Shown: piece by piece, positions 22,295-29,644 of the stretch
Numbering within the stretch: position 1 is the first letter of the stretch
Layout of the letters: every line of letters begins with the position of its first letter
Origin: Planctomycetota bacterium
GTDB lineage: Bacteria > Planctomycetota > PUPC01 > DSUN01
Reading direction: 5' to 3'
Assembly: GCA_016872875.1 (NCBI GenBank)
Contig: VGYW01000052.1
Location: 1 to 29,644, forward strand
Length of the DNA: 29,644 bases
Position numbers and translations under genes: made by a program
The notes under the pieces: generated by a model
Told to the model about the DNA's origin: nothing
Seen by the model: the letters and a program-made list of their open reading frames with translations, nothing else
The model's database searches: none

Positions 22295-24784
22295 TTACGG
22301 TTTTCTCTCAAGGCTCTTGCCGTCGCGCGCAAGCCGCAGCTTATACTGATCGAGCTCCTTGAGCAAGCGCTCGGTCCAGGGCGACTTTGGGAAGAGCTGG
22401 ATGAGGCGGTTCCAGACGGCGACTGCGGCGTCGAGGTCGCCGAGGTGGAAGGCGGCGACGCCGGCCCAGTAGCGCGCCTCGGCGGCGTCCTCGCCCGCGG
22501 CGAGCATGGCGACGCGGAGCATGTACTTCTGGGCGAACTCCCAGTTCTTCTTGTCGGATGCCATGCGCCCCATCTGGAGCATGCACTTGAGGATGAGGCC
22601 GTCGCGGACCTCGGGGTTGCCGATCGCGTTGGGGGCGAGCTGCTCGACCTGGGGGTAGTATTGCCAGGCGCCATCGGAGTCGCCGCTCGCCTTGAGTGCC
22701 TCGGCGAGGCCGAACTTCGCCCAGACGAGGAGCTCGTGGGTGGGGAACTTGTCCACGAAGTCCTTGAAGTAGCGCTTGGCCCGCTCGTAGTCGGGCTTGG
22801 GGAGGTTGCTCGCGAGCTCGCCGAGCCAGTAGATGATGTAGGGGGTGGTCTCGGCTGGGAAGCGCTTGAGGAGTGCCTCGAATGCCTCGATGGCCTCGGC
22901 CGGCTTGCGCTGCTCGCGGAACACCTCGGCGGTCCAGAGGTACTCGGGGGCGTCCACCAACACGTCGGGGGCCTCGCGGATGAGCAGGAGGAAGGCGTTG
23001 GCGGCCTTGGCGAAGAGCTCGTCGGCCTCCTTCTGCTGCTTGGCGGCGAGGCGTGCCTTGCCGAGCTTCACGTAGGTGTGGGCGAGGAGGCGGCGGGCGC
23101 GCTTCTGGTAGGCGCCGGGTATGCCGCCGCACAGCTCGTAGAGCGGCACCGCGCGCTCGTAGTTCTTCTTCACCTCCCCATAGTACCAGGCCAGGAAGTA
23201 GAGCACGTCGCCCTTGTGCTCGCCCTTCGGGAAGCGGTTGAAGTAGAGGTCGAAGGTGGCGGCCATCGCGTCGTACTGTTTCAGTTCGTACTCGCAGGCG
23301 CCCTTGCGGTAGAGGAAGTCTTCGGCGGTCTTGGGGTCGGCGTTGCCGAACCGCTTGAAGAACTCGCCGTAGTGCTCGATGGCCTTGGCGAACTGGTTGA
23401 GCTGGCCGCGGAGGCGTGCGGCGCGGTCGAGGGCGCTCTGGACGTTCTGGCCGTTCGGGAACCGCTTCAGGTAGTCCTCGTAGGCCCCTGCCGCCTCATC
23501 GTGGCGCTTGAGGAGGTCGAGGCAGACGGCGATCTGGTGCGAGACCTTCTCGGCGTGGGCGAAGGCCGCGGGCACCTTCCTGTAGCGTTCGAGGGCGTCG
23601 GCGTGCGCGCCGAGCCAGAAGGCGGCCTCGGCGCCAAAGTACACGGCGTCGGGCGCGAGGGTGCTCTTGGGGAACTCCTTCAGGAACGCCTCGGCTGCGG
23701 CGGCGGTCTCCCTGGCCCGCTGCGCGCCCTGGCGGTAGGCGGAGGCGGCGCGGTAGAAGGCGGCGCCCTCGCGGTTGGGGTCCTTGCCCGTCTTGTCCGC
23801 CGCGAGGAGCGCGGCGAAGTGCCCCTCCGCCTCCGCGAAGCGGTCCGTGCGGTAGCAGCACTCGCCCGCGATGTAGAGGCTGCTCAAGAGCTGGTCGCCC
23901 TGGGGGAAGCGCTTGAGGTAGTCGAGGGCGGGCACGAGGGCCTCCTGGTAGCGCTGGAGGGCGAAGAGGGCCTGCGCGCGGCGGGAGACCACGGCCTCGC
24001 CCTGCGGCCCAGCGGCGTCCACCTTGCCCAGCACGGCGAGGGCCTCCTCGAGCTTCTTCTGACCGAGGAGGAGGCTGGCGAGCTGGGTGCGGACGCGGGC
24101 GAGCATGTCGGCGTGGTTCTTGGCGTCTGGGCCGTCGGGCTTCGCCTTGATTGCCGCCTCAAGGTAGGCCTCCATCTCGCGGTAGCGGCCGAGCGCGTCG
24201 TCCACCTTCCCCAGCACAAGCAGGCAATCGGCGATGGGGAGGAGGACGTAGCCCTTGTAGGTGTTCTCGGGCGCGGGGTCGGCGAGCACCTGCTCGAAGA
24301 GGGGCAGTGCCTCGGCGAAGCGCTTCTGGGCGAACTCGGCTTGGGCCAGGGCGTATCGGGCGTGGACGATGAAGCGGCGGTGGTCGGGGTTGGCCAGGTC
24401 GGCGGCCAGGAACGCCCGCAGCGGCGGCACCGCGCCGGCCATGTCCTTGAGGCGGAAGCGGATGTCGCCGATGCGGAAGAGTGCGACGGTTCGCTGCGTG
24501 AGCTTCTCGTCCTTCACCGCGGCCTCGAAGGCGGGCAGGGCCGCCTCGTAGCGCTTCTCCTTGTAGTGGCACTCGCCTAGCTCGAAGCGTGCAAGGCTCG
24601 CCCGCGGATCTTTGGGATAGAGCTTGAGGAACTTCTCGAACTCCACGATGGCCTGCTTGGTCAGGTTATCGCGGTAGAGTCCCTCGGCGAAGTCGAACTG
24701 TAGGTCAGCCGGCGTCTCGCCCCCCTCGGCCCCGACCGCGCCGAGAAGAAGGAGCAACGTGATCCCCAACGATACCAAGAACAC
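22295..24784 (-). CDS. Large periplasmic TPR-repeat protein
   Basis: This 829-aa protein begins with a hydrophobic signal sequence (MFLVSLGITLLLLLGAVGA). About fifteen or more TPR-like repeats follow along its whole length, such as EFEKFLKLYPKDPRASLARF and AIEAFEALLKRFPAETTPY. The repeats resemble those of the CpoB/YbgF and BamD families, which act in the periplasm with Tol-type machines, but here the array is far longer. There is no ATG near the signal sequence; GTG 24784 gives a proper signal peptide and has an AGG just upstream. The open frame continues upstream into dispersed repeats, and that extension is rejected. It lies downstream of exbD and upstream of the VWA gene. Confidence 0.85.
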   Translation of the reverse strand: MFLVSLGITLLLLLGAVGAEGGETPADLQFDFAEGLYRDNLTKQAIVEFEKFLKLYPKDPRASLARFELGECHYKEKRYEAALPAFEAAVKDEKLTQRTVALFRIGDIRFRLKDMAGAVPPLRAFLAADLANPDHRRFIVHARYALAQAEFAQKRFAEALPLFEQVLADPAPENTYKGYVLLPIADCLLVLGKVDDALGRYREMEAYLEAAIKAKPDGPDAKNHADMLARVRTQLASLLLGQKKLEEALAVLGKVDAAGPQGEAVVSRRAQALFALQRYQEALVPALDYLKRFPQGDQLLSSLYIAGECCYRTDRFAEAEGHFAALLAADKTGKDPNREGAAFYRAASAYRQGAQRARETAAAAEAFLKEFPKSTLAPDAVYFGAEAAFWLGAHADALERYRKVPAAFAHAEKVSHQIAVCLDLLKRHDEAAGAYEDYLKRFPNGQNVQSALDRAARLRGQLNQFAKAIEHYGEFFKRFGNADPKTAEDFLYRKGACEYELKQYDAMAATFDLYFNRFPKGEHKGDVLYFLAWYYGEVKKNYERAVPLYELCGGIPGAYQKRARRLLAHTYVKLGKARLAAKQQKEADELFAKAANAFLLLIREAPDVLVDAPEYLWTAEVFREQRKPAEAIEAFEALLKRFPAETTPYIIYWLGELASNLPKPDYERAKRYFKDFVDKFPTHELLVWAKFGLAEALKASGDSDGAWQYYPQVEQLAPNAIGNPEVRDGLILKCMLQMGRMASDKKNWEFAQKYMLRVAMLAAGEDAAEARYWAGVAAFHLGDLDAAVAVWNRLIQLFPKSPWTERLLKELDQYKLRLARDGKSLERKP

Positions 24785-24830
24785 CGCCTGGTAACAGAGG
24801 AAACAGGAATGTGCGCGCGGGCGCTCTCCT

Positions 24831-25037
24831 GAGTCCCGAAGGGACGACAGTGGGTAGCCGGCGGCTTCAGCCGCCGGATCGGAGGCGCACCGACGGGGCA
24901 GTCCCGAAGGGACGGCAGAGCCCCACGGTGAGGCGGTCCGCGCAGCCTCACTGCCGTCCCTTTGGGACTTGGTGTGGTCTTGGCGCGGGCCCGGCGGCTG
25001 AAGCCGCCGGCAACCCACTTCGCTCCCTTTGGGAGCA
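24831..25037. repeat. Intergenic compound inverted repeat, GTCCCGAAGGGAC class
   Basis: Several nested inverted pieces fill the spacer. GTAGCCGGCGGCTTCAGCCG (24856-24875) matches inverted CGGCGGCTGAAGCCGCCGGC (24993-25012). CAGTCCCGAAGGGACGGCAG (24900-24919) matches inverted CTGCCGTCCCTTTGGGACTT (24951-24970). GTCCCGAAGGGAC also occurs at 24833. The two arms centre near 24935. With the repeat at 25147-25200 it accounts for most of the 416-bp gap between exbD and the TPR gene; 25040-25146 shows nothing else recognisable. Confidence 0.85.
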
Positions 25038-25146
25038 AGAAGCTGAGGCGCGCGCGAGCTGGTGCCCTCATCCATCGGGCGGCTCGCCGAGCCACTCGGA
25101 AATGGGTTGTCGCGTTTCTGTGCCATTTTGGGGTTTGTGCTTTGGT

Positions 25147-25200
25147 ATTCTTTCGGATTTCGAGTTTCGGATTTCGGATTTCCCGCCCGCCGCTGGCGGG
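25147..25200. repeat. Half of the AAATCCGAAATCC-class element at the exbD stop codon
   Basis: The right half of the 20157-20343 element recurs here: TTTCGGATTTCGAGTTTCGG, then CCCGCC...GGCGGG, ending at the base before the exbD TAG stop read on the minus strand. The left arm is missing or strongly diverged. Confidence 0.8.
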
Positions 25201-25626
25201 CTATGGCCGGCCCTTCGGCCGCTCGATGTTTGCGTAGGCCACGTTCCGGATGTCCGCGATGGCGCAGGCGTCCAGCACCCGCACGAAGTGCTGGAAGGCC
25301 GTGTCGCGGTCGGCGCGGATGACCACGGGCGGCGGCGAGCCGCCGTAGGAGTCGTGCAGCTCCTTCAGCCACGTCCGCAGCTCGTCCTCGGCCATCACGC
25401 GGTTGTGGACCAGCACGGTGCCCTGCTTTGTGATGTTGAGGTAGTACGGGGCGCGCTGGCGCGGCACCACGCCCTTCTGGGCGCTCGGCAGGCTGAGGTC
25501 CATCTGCCGCTCGAGCTGCCCCATCGCCGTGGTGCAAACGTAGTAGACGAGGAGGAGGAAGACCATGTCGATCAGGGGCGCGATCTGGAAGCCCTCTTCC
25601 TGCGGCGTGGTCCGGCGGAAGTTCAT
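25201..25626 (-). CDS. exbD: ExbD/TolR-type biopolymer transport protein
   Basis: This 141-aa protein has a short cytosolic head, one membrane segment with the essential aspartate (QIAPLIDMVFLLLVYYV) and a periplasmic domain ending VRVLDACAIADIRNVAYA, as in the family. It would form the proton-driven stator with ExbB. ATG 25626 overlaps the exbB stop (ATGA, 25623-25626), giving translational coupling, and GAGG lies just upstream. Length is normal (~140 aa). Confidence 0.94.
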   Translation of the reverse strand: MNFRRTTPQEEGFQIAPLIDMVFLLLVYYVCTTAMGQLERQMDLSLPSAQKGVVPRQRAPYYLNITKQGTVLVHNRVMAEDELRTWLKELHDSYGGSPPPVVIRADRDTAFQHFVRVLDACAIADIRNVAYANIERPKGRP

Positions 25627-26681
25627 GCCTCCTCCCCCTTCTCGATGATCGTGCCCGCCACCTCGTCGGCCACGAGCTCCATGTGTGTCGTAAGCCGCAG
25701 GAGCTTGGCCCGCAGATAGTAGTAGACTACCATCGCGGGGATGCCGATGCACAGGCCGACCACGGTGGTGATGAGGGCCTGCGCGATGGCCGCGGCAAGC
25801 AGGTAGTGCCGCACCTCGCCCGACGCGATCACGTTGAAGCCCATCACCATGCCCGTCACCGTGCCCAGCAGCCCCAGCATGGGCGACACCGTGCCGATGT
25901 TGGCCAGGTAGCCGATCTTCTGGTGGAGGTGCGCCACCTCGCGCGCGCCCGCGGCGGCTACGGCCTCCCGAACCTTCTCGGGGGCCTCCGCCGCCCGCCG
26001 CAGCCCGGCCAGCACCACCCTTGCGAAGACCGAGCCCGACCTCTCGCACGCCGTGCCCGCGCCCTTGAGGTCCCCCTGCGCAAGGTGCGTGCCCAAAGCG
26101 TCCGTGAACTTCTGGGGAACGACCTGCGACAGCCTCAACACGAGCAGGCAGTGGATCATCCAGGCCACGCCGAAGAAGGAGATTGCGAGGAGGGGCCACA
26201 TCACCGGCCCGCCGAGGTGGAACCATTCCTTGCACACGCGCCAGTCGTGCCGCAGCCGTGCCATGAGCGCCCCGAACCCGCCGCCGCCCTCCTTCGGGCG
26301 GAGATACACCGCGTTCGGCAGCGTCGCGCTCTCCCCATCGGGATTCGTCACCGTCACCGACGCCGAGCCGGGCACGGTCGTCGCCGGCAGGCGGGCCTTC
26401 AGCCGCTCCGGCGCAGGCACCCGCACCTCCAGCGCATCCAGGTCGTTGATTTTCACCTTGACGTTCGCCTCGTCCTCGCTGAAGCCGTGGCCGTAGACCA
26501 CGATCCAGGTCTCCTGGCCTGCCGCGGGCGTGGCGGGCTCCACGTAGACCACCTGGAGCCTCTCCCTCGGCTCGGCGCGGGCCGGCGCCGCGCCGCCTTC
26601 GCACCGCCGCGCGCCAACGAGTCCCACGACCACCGCGGCCGCCGCCAGGCTAGCCGCCAACTTCCTGCCCGCGTCGCGCAC
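25623..26681 (-). CDS. exbB: ExbB/TolQ/MotA-type proton channel with N-terminal IPT/TIG-like domain
   Basis: This protein (~352 aa) has a signal sequence (residues 8-24), then an Ig-like IPT/TIG domain of about 85 residues. That domain carries VEPATPAAGQETWIVVYGHG, a xATVPGSASVTVTNPDG segment and the closing NAVYL. Three membrane segments typical of ExbB/TolQ follow, with the conserved GLLGTVTGMVMGF and IAQALITTVVGLCIGIPAM stretches. Ordinary ExbB proteins lack the extracytoplasmic head domain. GTG 26681 is chosen because AGGAG lies 8 bases upstream and a signal peptide follows; ATG 26699 is the alternative. Any start beyond 26740 is excluded by the promoter at 26746-26775. It heads the envelope gene series. 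Confidence 0.88.
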   Translation of the reverse strand: MRDAGRKLAASLAAAAVVVGLVGARRCEGGAAPARAEPRERLQVVYVEPATPAAGQETWIVVYGHGFSEDEANVKVKINDLDALEVRVPAPERLKARLPATTVPGSASVTVTNPDGESATLPNAVYLRPKEGGGGFGALMARLRHDWRVCKEWFHLGGPVMWPLLAISFFGVAWMIHCLLVLRLSQVVPQKFTDALGTHLAQGDLKGAGTACERSGSVFARVVLAGLRRAAEAPEKVREAVAAAGAREVAHLHQKIGYLANIGTVSPMLGLLGTVTGMVMGFNVIASGEVRHYLLAAAIAQALITTVVGLCIGIPAMVVYYYLRAKLLRLTTHMELVADEVAGTIIEKGEEA

Positions 26682-26745
26682 GCATGCCACTCCTGTCATG
26701 GGAGGTTCCGGGGCGAAGCATCGCCCAGCTTCCGTCCGCGAAGCG

Positions 26746-26775
26746 ATTATACCACTGCCCGACAAGACAAGTCAA
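26746..26775 (-). promoter_or_regulatory. Sigma-70-type promoter for the exbB series
   Basis: Read on the minus strand, TTGACT (26775-26770) is followed by an 18-bp spacer and TATAAT (26751-26746). Transcription would begin near 26739, leaving a leader of about 40-60 bases before the exbB start. Confidence 0.8.
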
Positions 26776-26818
26776 GGAATCACAAAAGGTTGGGCATGGC
26801 CCCCGACTCCCCTCTTCT

Positions 26819-26916
26819 ATCGTCCTCGTCCTCGTCCATCGTCCTCGTCCTCGATTCTCCGCCCCTTAGAGAAGGAAGATCGAGGACGAAGGACGAGGAC
26901 GATGGACGAGGACGAT
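26819..26916. repeat. Intergenic hairpin, TCGTCCTCG class (second member)
   Basis: The arm 26819-26856 (ATCGTCCTCGTCCTCG repeated) pairs with 26878-26916 (GATCGAGGACG...ACGAGGACGAT), with a ~21-bp loop. It lies 10 nt after the pcm stop codon, so it would form at the 3' end of that transcript. It resembles 3772-3839. Confidence 0.88.
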
Positions 26917-26926
26917 TGAGGCCCCC

Positions 26927-27592
26927 TCATCTCTCCGGCCATCCCTCCTTGCCCACGAGGCGCACGAACACACACCCTCCGTGGCTCTCGCGTTCGAGCC
27001 TCTCGCCGCGGCGCTCCAACGCCACGAGGTCCTGGCCGCCCCAACTGCCCACGGGCATGACCAGCCGCCCGGCGTCGGCCAGTTGGGCCTCAAGCGATGG
27101 CGGCACGCTCGGGCCGCCCGCCGTCACGATGATGCGGTCGAACGGCGCCTCCTCCTGCCAGCCGAGCGTGCCATCGCCCACGCGGAACCGCACGTTGGCG
27201 AACCCCAGGCGTCCGAGCACCTCCTGCGCCCCGCGGCTGAGGGCCGGCAGCCGCTCCACCGTGTAGACCGCGCGGCACAGTTTTGCCAGGATCGCCGTCT
27301 GGTAGCCGGAGCCCGTGCCCACCTCGAGCGTCCGCTCATCGCCCCGCAGGCGGAGGACCTCGGTCATCAGCGCCACCATGTATGGCTGGGAGATCGTCTG
27401 GCCGCACCCGATGTCCAGCGGGTGGTCCTCGTAGGCCTCGGCGAGGCGTTCTGGGAGGACGAAGCGGTCGCGCGGCACGTCGAGGAACGCTTGGAGCACC
27501 CTGGGGTCGCGGATGCCGCGGCGGCGCAGTTGGCTCTCCACCATCTCGGCGCGCTCTTCGCGCCAGCGCAACTCGTCCGACGCCATGCCCAT
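26927..27592 (-). CDS. pcm: Protein-L-isoaspartate O-methyltransferase
   Basis: This 221-aa cytoplasmic enzyme repairs isoaspartyl residues in aged proteins using S-adenosylmethionine. The substrate-side GQTISQPYMVALM and the SAM-binding LEVGTGSGYQTAILAKL motifs are intact, as is FDRIIVTAGGPSVPPSL. Length is normal. ATG 27592 has GGGGGGTGAT just upstream; ATG 27586 is a near alternative. The open frame extends further upstream into repeats, which is rejected. It lies downstream of a TPR lipoprotein gene and probably shares its promoter. Confidence 0.95.
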   Translation of the reverse strand: MGMASDELRWREERAEMVESQLRRRGIRDPRVLQAFLDVPRDRFVLPERLAEAYEDHPLDIGCGQTISQPYMVALMTEVLRLRGDERTLEVGTGSGYQTAILAKLCRAVYTVERLPALSRGAQEVLGRLGFANVRFRVGDGTLGWQEEAPFDRIIVTAGGPSVPPSLEAQLADAGRLVMPVGSWGGQDLVALERRGERLERESHGGCVFVRLVGKEGWPER

Positions 27593-27618
27593 GATCACCC
27601 CCCCAGGGAAAGAACCGG

Positions 27619-27726
27619 TGTGGGCGGGGCCGGAGCCTGCCCTGAGCCTTGCCGAAGGGTGCCCCGCGTCTTCTCCTCGTTTTCGCGGGGGACAGAGCCC
27701 CCGCCCACAATGAGCCCCCGCCCACA
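27619..27726. repeat. Intergenic hairpin, TGTGGGCGGGG class
   Basis: TGTGGGCGGGG (27619-27629) can pair with CCCCGCCCACA at either 27699-27709 or 27716-27726. A nested stem GCCCCGCG/CGCGGGG lies at 27661-27690. The element spans most of the 140-bp spacer between the TPR lipoprotein and pcm and starts 6 nt after the stop codon. Confidence 0.8.
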
Positions 27727-27732
27727 GATTCC

Positions 27733-28809
27733 CTAGGAGCGCGCCGGCCCCAGTTGCTGGGCGAGGAAGCGCGCCGCGGCGTCGTTGGGGTCGGCCCGCA
27801 TCGCCTCGTCGAGGCTCGCCCGGGCGTCGTCGGCACGCCCGGCCAGGATGTAGTGGTAGGCCAGGAGCAGCCGCCCGTCGCGGTCGTTCGGCTGCTGCTT
27901 GCAGAGGCCCTTGAGGAGGAGGAGTCGCTCGCTCAGCTCCTCGGCCGGTCTGCGCAGCCGGGCGAGGTCGGTGCCGGCCACTGGCCGCCCGTTGGCGGCC
28001 GCCGCGGCCTCGCGGAGCGCCGCGGCGCCGGCATTGTAGCGCCGCAGCGCCGTCCACACCCCCGCCAGCGACAGGTGCGCGACCGGGCTCTGCGGGCAGG
28101 CCACCGCGGCCCGCTGGTACTCCAGCAGCGCATTGTCGAGGTCGCGGCGCCGCAGGTGCTCGTCGCCGAGGGCAAGGTGCTGCTCGAAGAGCGACGCGGT
28201 GCGGAGCTGCCTCGGGGCCTCCGCGGCCGGCTTCGGCGCCGCCTCGGGCGCCTTCGGGGCCGGCTGCGGCGGGCGCACCGGGTCAGGGATGTTCGGCCTC
28301 AACAGGTCGCGGTGCCGCATCGGGAGGGCCGGGGCCGCCGGCGGGAACATGAAGTACGACTTCACGGCCGCGGGCGGCACCGTCACGGTCTGGCCCTGGA
28401 GCTGCGCCGCAACCTCCGTGTTCAGCACCGCCTCGGCCAGGTGGTCGAAGCCCACCGCCCGCCAATCCTGCGCGTTCCAGGGGCCGCCCAGCGACGTCGG
28501 CTCCAATGCCTCGATGTCGTTCGTCACGCGAATCTCGACGTCATACCGCTCCGGCCCGGTCTGGAACACCTTGGCCACGGCCCGCGTGCGGAACTTGCTC
28601 GACAAGTTGGCACGCACGAGCGACGACGACTCGACGAGCCCGTGGACCTTGTCCACGACCGCTCCACCGAAGTGGCGCGTCAACACCACTCGCGCCGCCT
28701 CCAATGCTGCCATGTAGGCGGGCGGATACTGGTCCAGCTTCCCGAACGGGCACTGCTGCTGGCAGCCCACGGCAGCGACGACGAGGATACAAACCAACGC
28801 CTTCCTCAT
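27733..28809 (-). CDS. TPR lipoprotein
   Basis: This 358-aa exported protein has a lipoprotein signal (MRKALVCILVVAAVGC, lipobox VGC with the cysteine at residue 16). A beta-rich N-terminal domain follows (about 25-160), then a proline/alanine-rich linker (about 175-205) and TPR-like repeats to the C-terminus (EQHLALGDEHLRRRDLDNAL onward). I do not recognise the N-terminal domain. ATG 28809 is supported by AGGAG 9 bases upstream and by a promoter at 28880-28908. It is likely attached to a membrane facing the periplasm. Pcm follows on the same strand. Confidence 0.85.
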   Translation of the reverse strand: MRKALVCILVVAAVGCQQQCPFGKLDQYPPAYMAALEAARVVLTRHFGGAVVDKVHGLVESSSLVRANLSSKFRTRAVAKVFQTGPERYDVEIRVTNDIEALEPTSLGGPWNAQDWRAVGFDHLAEAVLNTEVAAQLQGQTVTVPPAAVKSYFMFPPAAPALPMRHRDLLRPNIPDPVRPPQPAPKAPEAAPKPAAEAPRQLRTASLFEQHLALGDEHLRRRDLDNALLEYQRAAVACPQSPVAHLSLAGVWTALRRYNAGAAALREAAAAANGRPVAGTDLARLRRPAEELSERLLLLKGLCKQQPNDRDGRLLLAYHYILAGRADDARASLDEAMRADPNDAAARFLAQQLGPARS

Positions 28810-28879
28810 GACTTGCACTCCTGAGGCCTCGCGGCGAAAAGCCCCCGTACGGTCCGGGCGCAGCCCGTCCCACGCCGGA

Positions 28880-28908
28880 ATTATAGCGCGGCGATCTGCG
28901 GGAGTCAA
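28880..28908 (-). promoter_or_regulatory. Sigma-70-type promoter for the TPR lipoprotein and pcm
   Basis: Read on the minus strand, TTGACT (28908-28903) is followed by a 17-bp spacer and a perfect TATAAT (28885-28880). Transcription would begin near 28873, giving a leader of about 64 bases. Confidence 0.85.
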
Positions 28909-28932
28909 CCGAGATGCAAAAGGATTCTCTCG

Positions 28933-28958
28933 GGGGGCGCAAGCGACGCCGCGCCCCC
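28933..28958 (-). terminator. Possible weak terminator hairpin after the COX24-like gene
   Basis: GGGGGCGC (28933-28940) and GCGCCCCC (28951-28958) form an 8-bp GC stem with a 10-base loop. Read on the minus strand it is followed by GAGAGAATCCTTTTGC, a poor T-run. It lies between the small ribosomal-type gene and the next promoter, where a terminator is expected. Confidence 0.35.
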
Positions 28959-29030
28959 GCGGAGGGGAGAGTTCCGCTGCTGCTGCCGCACTAGTCGCCG
29001 CCAACGGGCACCCGACGTCGGACCCCGGCC

Positions 29031-29126
29031 TCAGCGCAGCTTCTTCTTGTGACGGTCGGCTCGCCGCCGCTTATCGCGCTTGTGCTTCGCTATCTTGCGG
29101 CGGCGCCGCTTCCTTCCACACGGCAC
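29031..29126 (-). CDS. AURKAIP1/COX24-domain small basic protein
   Basis: This 31-aa, extremely basic peptide (VPCGRKRRRRKIAKHKRDK then RRRADRHKKKLR) matches the AURKAIP1/COX24 pattern: a basic run, K-H-K, then a second basic run ending KKK. The family is related to mitochondrial ribosomal protein mS38 and occurs in small bacterial forms, notably in the PVC group, so ribosome association is likely. The start is taken as GTG 29126 because AGGAG lies 11 bases upstream and the length fits; a longer form from ATG 29165 lacks a ribosome binding site. It is second in a two-gene unit with the 57-aa protein at 29213-29386. A gene this short is easily missed. Confidence 0.72.
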   Translation of the reverse strand: MPCGRKRRRRKIAKHKRDKRRRADRHKKKLR

Positions 29127-29212
29127 GGCTCTCTGAACTCCTGCCTCCCTGGCCCTCCCTCGCATCTGGGACTTGGGGATTGATATTTGCCGCGTCTCGC
29201 CAGAGACACGGC

Positions 29213-29386
29213 CTAATCGTCCTCCCCGCGGTCGCGTAGCTCCCGTGTCAGGAGCTCCTCGTCCACCTGCTCCATGTCCTCGTGCCACTCGTCGAAGAGC
29301 TCGAACTCCACCTTGCTACGGGGCTCGAGGATGAGCTTGCGGTGACGCTCGCGGATGAGCTGGAGACGGTCGATCTTGTGGGACAT
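29213..29386 (-). CDS. Small acidic helical protein of unknown function
   Basis: A 57-aa protein beginning MSHKIDRLQLIRERHRK and ending with a strongly acidic half (EWHEDMEQVDEELL... and RGEDD). It is predicted to be mostly helical and has no membrane segment or cysteine. AGGAG lies 9 bases before ATG 29386, and a near-consensus promoter lies about 90 bases upstream, so it is very probably expressed. I do not recognise the family. It precedes the small basic AURKAIP1/COX24-type gene by 86 bp; the acidic/basic pairing is suggestive only. Confidence 0.7.
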   Translation of the reverse strand: MSHKIDRLQLIRERHRKLILEPRSKVEFELFDEWHEDMEQVDEELLTRELRDRGEDD

Positions 29387-29471
29387 TTCTTCATTCTCCT
29401 GTCTTGAACCACGCCAACGGTTGAGCAACCCTATCCTCTAAACGCACCATGAAATTGGTACGTAGACCCGT

Positions 29472-29500
29472 ATTCTACAGAACCGGCTCCTTCCTGTCAA
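29472..29500 (-). promoter_or_regulatory. Sigma-70-type promoter for the small-gene pair
   Basis: Read on the minus strand, a perfect TTGACA (29500-29495) is followed by a 17-bp spacer and TAGAAT (29477-29472). Transcription would start near 29465. The ~80-base leader contains the small palindrome GGTTGAGCAACC (29419-29430). Positions 29501-29644 beyond the promoter show no gene or repeat I can name. Confidence 0.85.
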
Positions 29501-29644
29501 GCCCAATCTCTCGGGGGCGAGGCGGTTGCTCTGTGGGCAAGTGACGGAGCGGGTAGGAGTTGCGAGAGGGCAGGGAGGAGCGTTCCCCCAGAGGTTGGGC
29601 GCGCGGGGCGGTTTCAGGGGCTTCCAGGAGTTTTTTCTCGCTTT

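Noticed and set aside
22196..24580. A 794-codon open frame on the plus strand
   Set aside because: It is antisense to the TPR gene; the low-complexity G/V/L/E translation is typical of the complement of TPR coding sequence.
24785..25537. N-terminal extension of the long TPR protein by about 250 codons
   Set aside because: The extension runs through dispersed repeats and overlaps exbD in another frame; a signal peptide starts at GTG 24784.
26700..26765. Longer exbB start at 26765
   Set aside because: It would lie upstream of the predicted transcription start of the promoter at 26746-26775, and no signal peptide follows it directly.
27593..28057. N-terminal extension of Pcm
   Set aside because: It runs antiparallel-frame through the repeat spacer and the TPR lipoprotein gene; Pcm has normal length from 27592.
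29501..29644. A terminator or gene end near TTTTTTCTCG at the window's end
   Set aside because: No stable hairpin precedes the T-run and no coding frame reaches it.

Overview
The window is high-GC DNA, probably from an uncultured member of the PVC group, most likely a Planctomycetota metagenome assembly. The clues are OPT-like membrane proteins of the DUF6785/DUF6784 kind, a 31-residue AURKAIP1/COX24-type basic protein, giant FtsX permeases, and many dispersed palindromic repeats between and inside genes. The phylum call is an inference from gene content.

Layout. Positions 1-1179 hold no convincing gene. They are packed with inverted repeats, including three perfect palindromes spaced exactly 165 bp apart just upstream of the first gene. 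From 1180 to 14253 six genes run on the plus strand: an OPT-like transporter (863 aa), a giant FtsX permease with a degenerate M28/PA-like extracytoplasmic region (1788 aa), a second OPT-like transporter (675 aa), a small FtsX permease (324 aa) and two MacB/LolD-type ATPases that look like a tandem duplication. This set looks like one undescribed transport system.

From 14367 to 29386 every gene is on the minus strand. In transcription order they are: a 57-aa acidic protein and the 31-aa AURKAIP1/COX24 protein behind a near-consensus promoter; a TPR lipoprotein and Pcm behind another; then ExbB (with an N-terminal IPT/TIG-like domain), ExbD, a long TPR protein, a VWA protein with a TonB-like N-terminus, a membrane TPR protein and an O-antigen-ligase-like protein. 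The ExbB-to-ligase series starts from a third promoter and looks like a cell-envelope module. ArgC, a CDF metal exporter and ribokinase follow.

The most striking global pattern is structural. Almost every spacer longer than about 60 bp holds a long imperfect hairpin starting 0-30 nt after the stop codon of the gene before it. The hairpins fall into several unrelated sequence classes, and several classes occur twice. Related repeat material is also found in frame inside the giant permease (two places) and ribokinase.
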